Shown piece after piece: positions 35,997 to 49,561 of a DNA stretch of 64,000 bases. Each line of letters starts with the position of its first letter. Position 1 is the first letter of the stretch. Where the stretch lies: NCBI GenBank assembly GCA_013396995.1, contig VWZP01010949.1, positions 6,312 to 70,311 on the forward strand, read 5' to 3'. The translations under genes were made by a program, and so were the position numbers. The DNA is from Dicaeum eximium. Its lineage: Eukaryota; Chordata; Aves; Passeriformes; Dicaeidae. The notes beneath the pieces were generated by a model. That model was given only the letters and a program-made list of their open reading frames with translations. It did no database searches and had not been told where the DNA came from.

Positions 35997-38900
35997 AGGC
36001 TGCAGCATTCTTAATTATTTTTGCCCTCCTGGTCTGCTCATTCGTATGCTTTCTGTCCCTTATTTCTGCCCAGAAGTGATCATGCTGCTCTCTTGATTCT
36101 CACAGTTCATCTATAGCTTAAAGAGAGGTTTTAGACATTGCTTTTCAGTATATAATCATCAGGCACATCCTATGATTTAAACAGCAGATTTTTCCGAGGG
36201 CAGAAAAATATGAAGATGTTTGCATACAAATTAAATTTAATTTAGCTAATGAAAAGATTGTTTTAGATATGTAATTGTCCAAGGTTCTTTTCCCGCAGAA
36301 GACAACTGGGTTTTGGGATCATAGCATGTCATTTCTCCTCCAAACGAGCTTTGTTAACTTAGTCAGAGGAAGCTACCTTTTGAATTTGTGGTGATTTGGA
36401 ATTTTGCTCTTTTTCTTGGGCTTATGACAGGTAAAATTATGAGTGTAGACATCCCAATGAATTTGTAAAAAATTTAAGACGTAATTCAATTGTCAGTTTC
36501 CAGAGAAGTAAGTCCATTGCAATAGAATCGGCACAAAATATAAACTGGGGATTACACAGGCTATACTGTTCTTGTGTGTGACTCTTCTGGTATTATCATA
36601 TTGAAGTCACTGAGGTGAGCAATGATTCATAGGGAAAACTGTTATTGGGATATTGCAAAAACCTTTAAGAGAGGGAAGTAAACAGGTGTTTTCTCACTGA
36701 AATCAACAGATGTTTTCTCAACAAGTAGGCTTACACAGAAGGTAAACACAGAAAGACTATTTCTTGAAGCAAGTGTATGCACATTTTAATTTCCTTTCTG
36801 CTTGTCTAAGTTTCCACTTCAGCAATCAATGTTATGACTCTCTGAGGCATATTTCTTTTGGATTAGATTTGTTGTTTGCTGCTGGCTAACATCTTCTGTG
36901 GAAACACTATACTAGACAGTTCTTAAAGTACAGTGTTAGAAGCATGGAAATATTCTAAAACTATGCTTGTCAAGTTTCAGCATACTTTGGAGCCCTATTA
37001 ATCTGCTAAAACTCAGGTAGTGACTTCTTCCATTTTGGTCATGTATTTTTAAATAGCATTTTAACTTAAAACAGCAGCTATAAGAACATGTGATTTTATC
37101 TAAACTGTTTTCTAAAAAGCAATTTCCGATAAAATGCATTCTCTAAACAGAATTCCTCTAAAAACTTGTCAGCTTGGTTTTGGGCATAAATGCAGTATCT
37201 CTAAAATCTCTAGATTTGGTAACATCTAGTGTTGCAGACACAAAAAAAAACCAGCAGAAAATTAAGGTGCCATCAGGTTTTTTGTACTGTTGCAAAGGAA
37301 CAGTACAAAAGTGGACAGTGAACAGTACAAAAGTCAACAGTGTGGATAAAAATCATAACCAATAAGGAATCAGACAAACATCTACACAATAAAGAACACA
37401 AATCAAAATTAAGTGAAAGAACATATTTCCCATCTAACTTATAAAAATACCAAAGATAGATCTATTTGCTTTTCTTTCCTAATATGAAAGCTATCGATTT
37501 TTAATACAAAGAGCTTGGCGTTTCCCTCCAAACTTTTTCCCTAGAGACAAAGGTTTAGACCAGTCCTATGTGTTAAGAGATATGATAGAAATAGGGAATG
37601 GGGCAGACTGTCCATGTCCAGTGTGGGTTAATGCTGGAAATACTGAAGCTGAATGCTTAGGGCCACTTATCAATGACCAAGCAGCCAAAGAAGTTGCACA
37701 GAACAAGGGCAGCAGCACAGCAGAAGTAAACTGAAGAAGTCTGTTTCCCTGTGCTTCCCCATCTGAATGTATTCATTTGGCATCCCTCCTCTTATCCAGA
37801 CTATTGCTGTGTTGTAGCCTGGCACAGCTGCCCTCAGCCTAACCAGCTGGTAACAGTTTTTTGGGAATTGCAGTGAACCTCCTCATGCTGAGTTGTGTGC
37901 TGAGCTCCCCCAGGCACTCGATGCTGCTAATTCAAACCTAATTCAAGTTCCTGTGTGCTGCAGAACAGGAGCCCTTGAGACATAAGCCATGCTGGCAGGG
38001 TTAGTCTTTGTTAGTCTTTGTTTTTTGCTTGTTTCTTCTCTTGTGTTAAATCACAGTTATTGAAGAAATGCTCTTGCAGCAGTTCCAAATCAACATTGTG
38101 GGTTATTCAGGTGTTGTCACTTGCGGGGTATAGGAAGGTTTCTGATCAGTCAAGGCAAACAGGAATCCAAAAATCCCAGAGCCTGCCATTTATGGTATGT
38201 CCTAAAGTTGATGGGCATTTTTGGAAACAGGTGTTTCCAGAAGACAGATGAAGCTGAGACTAGGGGGTGGGCCAGGACTATTACCATGTAGGATGGAATG
38301 TAGGACTTATATATAGGTCCTGCTCTGTACATAGCAGAGTACAGTCAGTCTTGCACACAGAAGTGCAGGAAGCATGCTTAGAGGATGAAATCAGTTAAGG
38401 TTATAAAAATGAGTCTTGTAACATTTTGCAACATACAGGCTTTTCAGCATTTCAGCATTGCCCACAGTCAAGTTGGATATTGGTGAAAAGTGTTATAAGT
38501 AACTGAATAGTGTTTGAGTGTATTCCATTTTAAAATTCTGTTGACTGAAGTTACCTGTACACAGAGATGTACACCAGCAATTTTTTCAGATAAATGTAAT
38601 TAATTTGGTTGGGTTTTGTTGTGAATATTACCGTTCTTGGTGCCATGGGGAATTCAGGGTGGGAGGAGGGCAGTTGAATGACAGCTTGGATGATGAGAAA
38701 CAATTACAGCAAGTTTCTCTCAGCAAAGGCAAAACCAGTCTGTTGAATTTCCTAGGTCTTAAATGTTCCCTTATATATCTCCAAGCTTGATGCTTGACAA
38801 AATTTGCAAAAACAGCAAAAGCATCTTAAGCTCTGAATTTTGCTCTGTGGATTGATTTGTCCCACTGAACAAGAGATACTCTAAACATGTAACCTATATA

Positions 38901-41900
38901 AAGGAAAGATAATTTTTTTTTTCAGTAAGATAGCTGACATTCAGAGAACTGGGCTCACCATTTAATCTGCACAAGATTTCCTGTGGAGATTTCCTAGGAA
39001 TGTCTAACCTAATCTTAAGTCTTTCACATAACGTTTACAATGCATACATTTTCGCATTCATACAACATTCTCTTTTCCAGCAAAATCACGATAACAATAA
39101 TTCACAGACTCACAGACTTAGAGAAGAATACCTCATACAGTGAGAGCAGGACTATTTTTAAAGTGGTTTTATAGACAAGCTGGCTGAAGAGATCTCACTC
39201 GGTTTTAATTCCTGGACTTTTGTTTCTTCTAAAAGGAAATCACAATTGCTCAGATGTGTAGTCAGTAGCTGCAAATGCCTCAGTAGCTCCATTATTCACA
39301 TGTGACTTCTGAACATCAATTTTCTTCTGTAGGAATGCAAAAGTTGCCTAGGAAGTGTTATCCATATAATAGTCTAGTGTATCTAGTATAAAAGTACCTT
39401 TAACACACAAGATTTTTTTAAAAATAATTGGAAAATTTTGACTTCTACAGCCTACAAAATAAAATTTGCTTATGTCATTGAGTACAGCAAAACAATCTTA
39501 ATTAATTGTGAATTCCAATAAATGTGAAAACCCAAAGCAAAATAAGTAAATAAAATTTACCTCGTATGTCATAAAACATCAAATGAATTATGCATGTTTG
39601 ATGCAGTTTCTCAGGAATGCAGAATGCTGACTACACTACATGTGCTCAGTCATCACATCCAGACGTTGCTGTTACAATCCTCAATTTTATTATTCTTATA
39701 TTAAATTCAGTTCTGAAAATTATTAAGCTTCATGTTTCCAGAAAAACTCTTAAGATGCAGTCCTGTCTTGCCTCTTGTTTTACTGAATAAATGACAAGAA
39801 TCCAGTGAGACCAGAGAGAGTTTTCACATCAAGATATGTAAACCTTTGTTTTCAAGCGATGTTGTAATTTTGGACACAAAATAACTGGGTTACAACACAT
39901 CAGATTGTTTCATTTTCCAGTGTTTTATTTAAAGTGTTTAAAGCTTAATTAATCTCAACAGTAGTAGGGTGACAGAGAATGAATCTGTCTGAATGGACTC
40001 TTGATGGCAATTTCATAATCACTGAGCTTTTAATTAGTGGCCCTTACCATACTTAAAAAACAAGTCTTTTCTTCATTGAACAATTGATCGAGGACTTGAT
40101 GCCGGCAACTCCTTTGTTTTCTTTATTTTATGTTATTTTACTTTGAAGTAGTTAGCCAACGTATTTAGAGAGCTGAAAGCAATGGAAAAAAGGTATTTTC
40201 TGTTTTGTTTTTCAGATTATACTACAGAGACTGCATTCTTGATAAGTACGTGTTAACAATCTGTCTTAAGAAGCAGTAGGGCCTTTGAGTGTGTTTAGGA
40301 GATGGGAAGGTTAATTTTCATGTCTACATATAGTTTCAGATGTTTACAATGAAATCTATGTAAATGTTAGATAGAGCTGAGAAAATCTATGACATTCTGT
40401 ATTGAACTTCCATTAGCCTCTGGATGTTCTATTTCAAGGAATTTCTGAGGCTGAAACATGTTGCTTATTTGATGTGCAGGATAATTTTGTGTATTTGTTG
40501 ATAGTGTTGGTGTGGATGGTTGTCTTTGATACTATTTCTTTGTATAATAGCTGTTTATTTGTGTAATGGTTCTAAATAAAGAATAAATGCACTATAGTAA
40601 AAACAGTATTAAAGGTACAATCATTCCTCAGTTACTAAGGAAATAAACTTTTTCAGGTAGTGTCTGTATTGAAATATCTCTGAGGTTAGTCCTGATGTTT
40701 TCTTATATTGAAATAATAGCTATTAGGTTAGACCTGTATCTAATTCCTGTTGCACATTCCAGTTCAGATTTATTTGTGCTCTTTCTCATTTAGTTAACAT
40801 GTGATCATTGTTCTTAACATATACTTAAATCCTAGTGGATTCAGCTACAAGATCAAGCTCTGAATTTGGTTCTTGACTTGAGTAAGGGGTGGTGTAATAT
40901 GCCTCAGTACCATCCACAGGCCCTTGTAATTTCATATTCTTTCTGTGAAAATGCAGTAAAACTTTGTCATTTTCTACAGATTATGCTGTTTCATCTCTAG
41001 GTATATCTTTAACTTTATTTTGTTTTCTGTATTTAGTTTAAACTTAACTTACCAGAGGTATTTAAAATCCTTTTCAAAGGAATTTGAAATATAGAGAGAT
41101 GTACTATATGTAAGAATTTTAACATGACACTGAATAGTATTTAAAATATTTATGTTTCAACCTGGAACTTCAGTTCAAAATTTTGTCCATAGACAAAATT
41201 TCCGTGTCCATCAGAAAAGTAAGGACGAAGGAAACTCATGTATTATATGGTGCATATTTACTATGTGTTGAAGAAAAGAGAAGGAAATTGCGAGGTAATT
41301 ATCACAGTAATTTGTTTTTGTCTTGTGAATAATGTGCACTTTTTAACTTCATGTGGGGATCCTTCACTTCAGCGTGCCAGATGCAGAAGAGAAAAATGAG
41401 TGAAGCCTCAGAGCAATACTGCCATGGTGCTCAAGAGTTGCCCATGCCAAGGATGGGCCAGGGCAGTGAGACACAAAGCAGAGGACAGAAGTGGGCATGG
41501 CTTACTAAAGATTAGGCAAAATCTTTTCACCAGGAGAAAATTAATGATTTTTGCTAATCAGATTGCAATAGATAAAAGCATGAGTGATTTAGGGACCCTC
41601 TCAATGCATTAAACAGTGAATTATGGTTTGTGTCACTCTATTCATTGAAATTGTTGAAAAACTGAATCAGGTCCAAGCAGCTGTGAGCACTTAAAAATAT
41701 CTTTCATTGTCTCCTGGATTTTACAACTTCACTACTCATCTTTTATGTTTTGTTTTTTTTCTAAGATGAAAAATATAGCATCATGTGGGTTGCAGCTGTA
41801 AATAATCATGCAAATAATCAGTAATAAGTTACTCTATATGTTATAATACCAGTATATAGTCTGGATTAGTTTGTATAAAGAATTGTTCTTCACTTAACGT

Positions 41901-43744
41901 ATCATGCATACAATTAAATTTAAAACATAAAAAAATAAAATGTGTTGTGACACATTACAAATTAAAGGCATTCAAAATATATGGCTGTAAAATACCTGTT
42001 TTCTAGCTCGCCATCCATTTTGCTAATATTAGTGTTGTGTTCAGCCTCTTCATAAATATGCTTGTGTATAGTATCTTTATCCCTTCAAAAGAAACATTTG
42101 CAAGTTATGCATGAATAGTCAACTTTATATAGTGTTGTGCAATAGAGAATCCCGGTGTCTTTTAGTGGAAAAGTTTTCAGAACAATGTTTTCAGAGAGAC
42201 AGGTAGCTCCTTGTGACTGATGCATCAGTTTCTGCATCCTTTAACTATGTAATGGTGGGGGGAAAAGCAATGTAATGGAATTAAATTGTAAAAAACCCCA
42301 CATTTTTTGAAAAGTGGGATTGGAAGTCAGTGCTACATGAGTCCTTTAACTGAGGAGGAGACAAAAAGAGCTCCATATTTGTGGAGAGAACTGCAGATGA
42401 TCTATTCAACTGCATCTAGCTTGTCAAAACACAAGGAAAAGTGCTACACGAATGTCAGGAGGGTAGAACAGAGGGAGAGGGCCAAGTCTCACTCTTCATT
42501 TGAATGTCTTTGGGAAGACTTTCAGTTCAAATCCATTTCATAGCTCCCTTTTGTGTCATTTAAATGGCAACAAGGGACTTTTTTTGTAGTTTGTTTTGAG
42601 TCTATACTGAAGTTTTTATATTCTCAGGATGATAGTACCCTACACTGAATAGAACATCAAGTCTTGCTTTTACTCTGATTGCTCAAGCAGGGGCTAGTGC
42701 TGCATTCTAGTTCTCAATTGCCTTGCATCTTGCAGACTTTGCAAAGTTTATTTTGGGTTATTAATGGGTACCCTGGAAGAAGAAAGACCTGATACTCTCA
42801 GTCTATTCAGCTTGCTTTCATTGAACTCAAACTTCCTGAGAATCATCCCAACGCAGTCCAGGAATTTATGAACTGAAAACAGTTTGCAAGAACACTCAGA
42901 CATGAAGAAACTCATCAGATCGTGCCATCGATCAGTTAACACTGGGTCCCACTGGGGCAGCATAAACGCCTTCATCACATGTGGTAACACAGCATGAAAC
43001 AACATAGCCTAGCTATACCAGTGTAGGCAAAATACAGGATGAACATCTGCAGATAACAATAGTAATCTTAAATAAAATAATTTTAGCTGAAAAGATATAA
43101 GGTGGAAGACTCTTCTCAAGGTAGCTTTCCCTTTGTTCTCATTTATCCAAAGATGTTAGCTAAGCTATGCATCCATATCTGGTCCTTGTTTTCTGTATAA
43201 AGGAACAATGGACTATTCAAGTCACATTTCCTAGAAGATCTGCTGGTACTTTATGGTATAAACAGCCCCAAGAGCAGTCACTTTCTTATAGTGCATCTCT
43301 CTCTTAGTGAAACAAAGTACAGTTTCACACAAAAATCTTAAATAGCACAAACTGCAAAAGCTTTGGCCATAGTACATTATGCTAAAAATCAAAGAAAAAA
43401 CAGACTAATATTTCTTTGAATCCCACTAGCTGCCCCGTCTCACATAAAAGGGAGAGCGTCCCATTAAAAATGGGAAAAAAATCCTGAACATTTTCTTTAA
43501 GTGTGACCTCAGCAACAGTAAAATAATCATTTTTATATCACTTCTAAGTTGATTGTATCATAAAAGCATGAGAAATATTTTTCAGGAATCACTCTGGTTG
43601 CAGAAAATGAGGAAATGTTTTACTGTGCTGAAGGCCTCTGTGTGAAGGAGCAATTTTATGTTTCTGCAACAGAGGTCATTTCCATAACATTGGTATAATA
43701 AAATAAGTTGCAAAAGAAAGCAAGACAGCCTTGTTATTCTCATA

Positions 43745-43786
43745 ACAAACAAACAAACAAACATGCACAAACAAACAAACAAAAAA
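43745..43786 (+). repeat. (AAAC)n / (CAAA)n simple repeat with one interruption
   Basis: Several CAAA units are interrupted once by CATG and end in a run of A. On the other strand it reads as a GTTT repeat. Confidence 0.93.
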
Positions 43787-46700
43787 GGTCTAAATAATGT
43801 ATTATAGGGTGAAAATTATGTGAGCATTTTCACACTGGTTTGTTGCATAGGGGATGATACCAACCACCTTCCAGGAAGAAGGCACCAGAAACTGAGTTAC
43901 AGGAGAATCAGCTTAATAGGGTATCAAGGCTGTAATTCTTTTAAGACCAGGAAAAATATCAGTGATATATTAGGAGTAGATCAAACTGGTAAGGAGAATT
44001 GATGTTACACAAACCCGGGAAACATATTCAGGAATAAGAACGATTTGATGGGATGAGACAGGAGGTGAATTCAAAGGTGTTGCAATGTGTGTAGGTGTAC
44101 AGAACATGGGCAGCTTTAGCAGCTGCACACTTTATGAATGTGAGAACTGAAGTCCAGGTATCAGGAAGGCAAGAAGAGAGATAAGCACCTGGGTGAATAT
44201 TCTCACTAGTTGGATGGAGTTACATAATTCTTATTTAATTCCAGTATGTATTTTACTCTGTGATGCTAATATATTTTGACCCAAGTGTATAGCGTTGTAG
44301 GCTCAAAGTATTCTAAAATATTCTAAAGTGAACTCACACTGCACAGCAGTGGAAGCACTTCTGAAAACTAATTGTAGCATCTTGTGTTCCAGGACTACTT
44401 TTAGTCATCACTTTTTTTATGGGGAGAGTCAAATTTTTTCAGAGGTAGAATCAGGGACAAGAGAGAGTTGTAAATAATCAACATCTTCATTAAAATAGGA
44501 GTGCAGTAATTATTTTCTGGTTTTTTGTTCTTTTTCTATTTACAAATAATGGAGGATATTAAATCTTGAAATGACATATACACTCAAGTTTTGAGGCCAG
44601 CACCATTTTTTGAAGGATACAGAAGTGATGTCAAATGTCTATTTGGAGAATAAAGGCGGCCTCAGAATTGGTCTTGAAAACTGGGGTAACGTTTAAAGTT
44701 CCTGCATAGTTCCCTGGAAATCTAAAACCTACACTTACATCAGCATTTTTATTAACATGTTGTTTCTGTGCACTGTGCTTCCTATTTCCTTAAGCCAGGA
44801 CCCATGACATCAAATGATAAAAAAAATATTTTAAAATAAAATGTTGGGGTGTTTTAATGTATTCCAGACATTAAATGCATTTTTTAATTGACCAAGGCTT
44901 TATAAAAATTGTTTTCTTTATAAAAATATGTTTAAATAGTAATGAAATTTTTAAAAAAAAGGTAATTTAAAAACTGGCAGCATGAAGAAAGCATCTGAGA
45001 CCAAAGCTGTAACAAATTATTAGAAAGAGTTATCTTCATCAAATGAGGTCAGTTTCTCTTTCTTTATAGTAGGTATTCATACTGTGATTTCTTATACTGT
45101 GGTATTCTCGGCAAACTAAAATTTCACTTGGCTTTTTAGCAAAGGTGTGTCCCTTTGAATTCAGACTAGAAACTTTTGTTCCTACTTCTTTCCCTTTTAA
45201 AGTTATACACTAGGAGAAACTTCAGTTTACAAGCCTCCAAAACATTATGCACAGTTATACTGGGCTAGAAAATGAACTTGTTCTCTCTTTTTGTTAAAGT
45301 TAACTCCTTTTAAATACTTGTCCCAGTAAATCTATGCCTTCTATTTCTTATGAATTTTTGAATGGACAAATACCAGATACAAGTCATCCAACACTAATCA
45401 GGCTGTTTAAGCATGGAAGATTTATTCCCATGTATCAGGTGTTTTATTTCTAAAAAAGTGTTCTAGAAGGAAAAATGCAGGTCCTGTAATACTTTTTTCC
45501 TGTTATCTGTTTTTACAATGGGGTATTCATTTTTAAATGATCTGAGGAATAATTTGTCTCTTAAAAGAACTTCACAGAGAATTTTCACTTTCAAGAACTC
45601 CTCTATCAAGCTTTTGTGTGGCACTATTAAACACAGATAGCCACTTACATATTCCAGGTGTTCACAGTGGTCCCACTTGCTTCCTGATAGTTTCAAGAGC
45701 TACAACATGCTCTGACGTGAGATTCGCTTCCAGCAACTGAACAGAACTTGACTCAAGCTGAAAACAACAAGGAAGAGAATATGTTTTAGAAAATGCTAGT
45801 TCTGTATGGATGCTGTATAGAACAGTATTAATTTTTCTTCTATCTTTGAAAGAATACCCTCTGTGGGTGTTCTGAAATGCATGAGGGTCAGAATTCTGTG
45901 ACCAGATTCTATTAGGTATTCTACATGAGAAGGGTATGATATTTCAAACAAAATGTACTTGCCTGAAGACATTTGATGCTCTATGGAATTTTGATTTAAT
46001 AGAATGATATGGCAATAAACTGAAATCAGTGCAAGCCATTGTATAGCCACTGCAATATACTGTGGGATCACAGTACAAATCTCATTCTCACTATTAGCCC
46101 TCATATGCTCACTGTCATGATGCTGAGCATCCCCCGGTGCTGGGAAGGAGTATGTGTGTTAAAGCCTGCTCAAGCCAATTGCTCTGTTCAAAGTTTGTTT
46201 TGTCATTATTCAGTTTTTATACTCTTTTTTGGGCTGAGCTGCAAATGCACTTACCCCTTGCTGGGTCGGCTAACTCAAAAAGCCATTCACACTCTTTTGA
46301 TTACCTTAGGGATAAACATTTCCACAAACAGTTAATCCACTGAACTGATAAAGACATTTATCAAAAACAGGGTCTCCAGTCCCTCTTGGTTCCGTTTTCT
46401 TTGCTGCAGCTGTGGTCTGTCATTCCTGTTCTTTGCTCAGCTTCATATGTACATCACCCTTGCCCACCCCAACAGTCTTTTAGGGGTTTACTGACCAGAA
46501 ATAAAAAGATAATTTTTTAATTTAATAAACAGGTTTATTTTTAAAAAACAGGTTTGGAAAAGGAAAATGAAAGATGAACTAAATAAAGATCAAAAGAGAA
46601 GAAAAAGAAAAGTGAATATATGTATGTGGTCAGAAGTGTAGATACAGTGAAATGAGTAAGATACAGCCTTCATACCATGAGCACCTTGTAGCACTACACA

Positions 46701-48404
46701 AGTGTAGGTGTCAGTCTGGAATAGTGGTGCATGTGGTCACAAAGGTAAAGAAGTGAAAGGGAAGAGTATGCTTTGGTTTATGTATTTCCAGTCATTGTGA
46801 CGATCCATTCATAGCAGTCTTTCCTTAGGTTCTGTGTGGGAAAGCGTGAAGACTGACAAGCAATCTTGTCACATTGGCCACCTTTAAAGAAAATGTAATT
46901 GTAGAGCAAGTTGTAAAACAGAAAGCAAGTTTGAATTGTTAAAATTACTTCCTGTGGTGTACTGCAGTTTTCACTGTCATTATCTCACCATTTTGTAGAG
47001 TAACAGAGGCTTTTGTTGTTTGTAAACAGTTTTATGGTAGGAAGCAGGCCCAAATTCATGATCTGCGGCATGTGATAATCATTCAGAGTAAGCTGCGTAT
47101 CTGCCATGTCTATCCAATGCATCAGTGAAAAGCATATCCTCAAGATTAACTTATTTATGCATGTATTTGGTAAGAGCTGTTCTCTTGCTAAGCTTGAAAT
47201 CTGTTGCTGGCTCTTTAAGAAACAAACTTTACTTCATTCAGTGATCTTCATTCAGTTTTGTTGCCAAGTTAGGTGAGGTGTCTTCAAAGTCACATCTTAC
47301 TTGATTGTATGCAGCAGTTCCATGAAGGTTTCATAAAGCACTCTTATAATTTACCCGGGTAATTTAAGGACTGAAAGTCTTTATTATGTAAGTCCTAAAA
47401 ATAGACGTTTCTACTTCTGTCTAAATGTTTAATTTATACATTTAGATCAAGATTCTTATTAATTTTCTCTGCCATGTAAAACAAACATCTAGAAAAGTTG
47501 TTCATAAAAATTATGCTACAAGGAAGTTAAAGTAAACTGTTTCAATTTCTTAGAAGATTGAGTTACTTCTTAGAAAGGTTACATTTGGTTTTTCTTTCAT
47601 GTCCATAGTACGAGAAAATAGAAAGCAAAGAAAATTTTTGTTGCATAAAACTTCATATCCAATTTTTCATATTTTCTTCTGAGTAGAATAATTTAGAACC
47701 TCTTCAACACTAATTATATATAATCTATTCAAGTTGGGTTTTTTTTCCTCTTTCTAGATTACAGAAAGAAGGTTAAATGGGGAGAAAAGGAAGTTGTGAT
47801 TTTCTCAAATGTATGACTTTCTGCTTTTCATTTAACACTATGCAGTTTTCTTTTCCATCTGTGTCTTTTCCTGTTCATGCATATTTTTATGGACAAGTTT
47901 TCGACTTGGTGATATTACCTTAAAAAAGAAAGGGTAATTAAAAGATTTTAAAAGTATACTGACTATACCCAGTGACCCTCTTACAGTGTGTTATGGCATT
48001 AAATATTTTCTTTTACATTTTAAAGAAATTTTTATATGTGGCTCGTAAGTTTAAAAAGAAGACATGGGAATTATTTGTCAGTTTTTATGCTAGAAGAAAG
48101 TATCCTTGAATTCAGAGCTGCCTTGCTTCATAAACTATTTGGAATAGTGGTAGCCTGCATATGCTTTCATATGGTTTGAAGCATTCTGGATACTTCAGTA
48201 AAAAACAGTCAAAAAGAATTGTTCACAGATATCAAGATACTGAAAATGAAGTGAAAGAGAAGATATAGACATATAGAAATATGGAAATATAGACAAGGTA
48301 TTCCATATTAAAAAAAATAGTAGCCTTTAGCCTATATTTTGAAGTTGTGGGCTTTGCTGCCACTGAGTAAGGAGATCAGAGAATAGTAAGGGCCAGTTCT
48401 CCCA

Positions 48405-48572
48405 AAATCCCGGAATTGTTAGGCTTGGAAGGGACTTCTGGAGATCATCCAGTCCAATCCCCCTGCAAAAACAAGTTCACCTAGAGCAGGTGAAAAAGGA
48501 ACATGTCCAGGTGGGTTGGAATGCCTCCAGAGAGGGAGGCTCCCTGACCTCTCTGGGCATCCTGTTCCCATG
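48405..48572 (-). mobile_element. CR1 LINE, 3' part (split by an LTR)
   Basis: On the + strand it reads GGAAGGGACTTCTGGAGATC, ATCCAGTCCAATCCCCCTGC, CCTAGAGCAGGTGAAAAAGG and GGCATCCTGTTCCCATG, the reverse complement of a CR1 3' end. It stops abruptly in the middle of the CTGTTCC...GCTCTG block, where an LTR has been inserted. The other part resumes at 49148. Confidence 0.88.
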
Positions 48573-49141
48573 TGTGGGGATCCATAAAATTTAGAGGGTT
48601 TTTGGGAAAGCTGCAAAAGGCAGGCCTCAGAGACAGTAGAACTGTGACTAGAGCTAAGCAATAGCCATAAAATAAGTCAGCAGAAAAGTTATATAAACAG
48701 TATAAGAAGATGGACAATTAGAACAATGGTTCTGTAGTAATGCTTGTCTAGAATGACTTCCTAAGCTGCAGAAAAGTATATCTAGCAGATATAAAGAAGT
48801 TCTAAGCTTAATAATAGAACTCTGTGCATTGTGTTTTAAGGCTTACAAACAGGTATTGTATTCGAAATAAGCAAGTATTGTTTTAACTGAAGGTACGTGT
48901 GCTTATAGCGATTGGATGGAACTGCTGTCAAAATGCTTTTGCTTTGTATGATTGGTTAGAAAACTTATAAATTAGGCTGTAACATTAAGTTCCCTGTCTG
49001 CTGTCTGGGATGTGAGCTGGTGGCATCTTTCCATTGCCATGACCTTGTAATGAGACTGATGCTGGAAAATAAACGGCTCAAGACGCATTCCGAGCAGTCC
49101 CGTCCTGTTCGTGTTTGTACATAGTCCCCCAGCCGGCGATA
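48573..49141 (+). mobile_element. Solo LTR of an endogenous retrovirus, inserted in a CR1
   Basis: A 569-bp non-CR1 segment interrupts a CR1 and is flanked on both sides by CCCATG (48567-48572 and 49142-49147), a 6-bp target-site duplication. It starts TGTGGGGATCC. It has a TATA-like CTTATAAAT near 48964 and a polyadenylation signal AATAAA at 49068-49073, followed by CGGCTCAAGACGCATTCCG, which gives it + orientation. A 6-bp duplication fits ERVK-like elements. The 3' end does not show the usual CA, so the exact end may be off by a few bases or mutated. No internal retroviral genes or second LTR are present, so it is a solo LTR left by recombination. Confidence 0.85.
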
Positions 49142-49561
49142 CCCATGCTCTGACATCCTCAATGTAAAGAAATTTTTCCTCATGTTGAAGTCGAATTTCT
49201 TGTGTTTTGGTTATGGCCGTTGCTACTTGTCCTTTCACTGGGCACAATGGAAAGGAGTCTTGGCACCAGCCTTTGAGATATTTATATTCATTAGTGAGAT
49301 CCCCTCTCAGTCTTCTCTTCTCTGGACTAAACAGACCTAGCTCCTTCAGTCTCTCCTCATAAGAGAGATGCTCCAGATCCCAAATCACCTCTGTGGCCTG
49401 CGCTGGGCCCTCTGCAGTAGCTCCTTGTCTTTCTTGGGGCCCAGAACTGCACATGGCACTCTGGATGTGGCCTGGCTGGAGCTGAGTAGAGGGTCAGGAT
49501 CACCTCACTCAGCCTGTTGGCAATGCTCTTCCCAATGTATCTAGGATACCATTGGTCCTTA
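49142..49561 (-). mobile_element. CR1 LINE, inner part (continuation after the LTR)
   Basis: After the second CCCATG the CR1 resumes exactly where it broke off (CTCTGACATCCTCAATGTAA). It continues through TTTTTCCTCATGTTGAAGTC, GAGATCCCCTCTCAGTCTTC, TCTGGACTAAACAG and ATGCTCCAGATCCC to GGATACCATTGGTCC. The 160-residue open frame at 48972-49454 (minus strand) crosses from CR1 into antisense LTR sequence and is not a gene. Confidence 0.9.

Noticed and set aside
48972..49454. 160-residue open frame on the minus strand, the longest in the window
   Set aside because: It crosses from CR1 sequence into the antisense strand of the inserted LTR, so it is a fusion of two unrelated repeats and not a gene.
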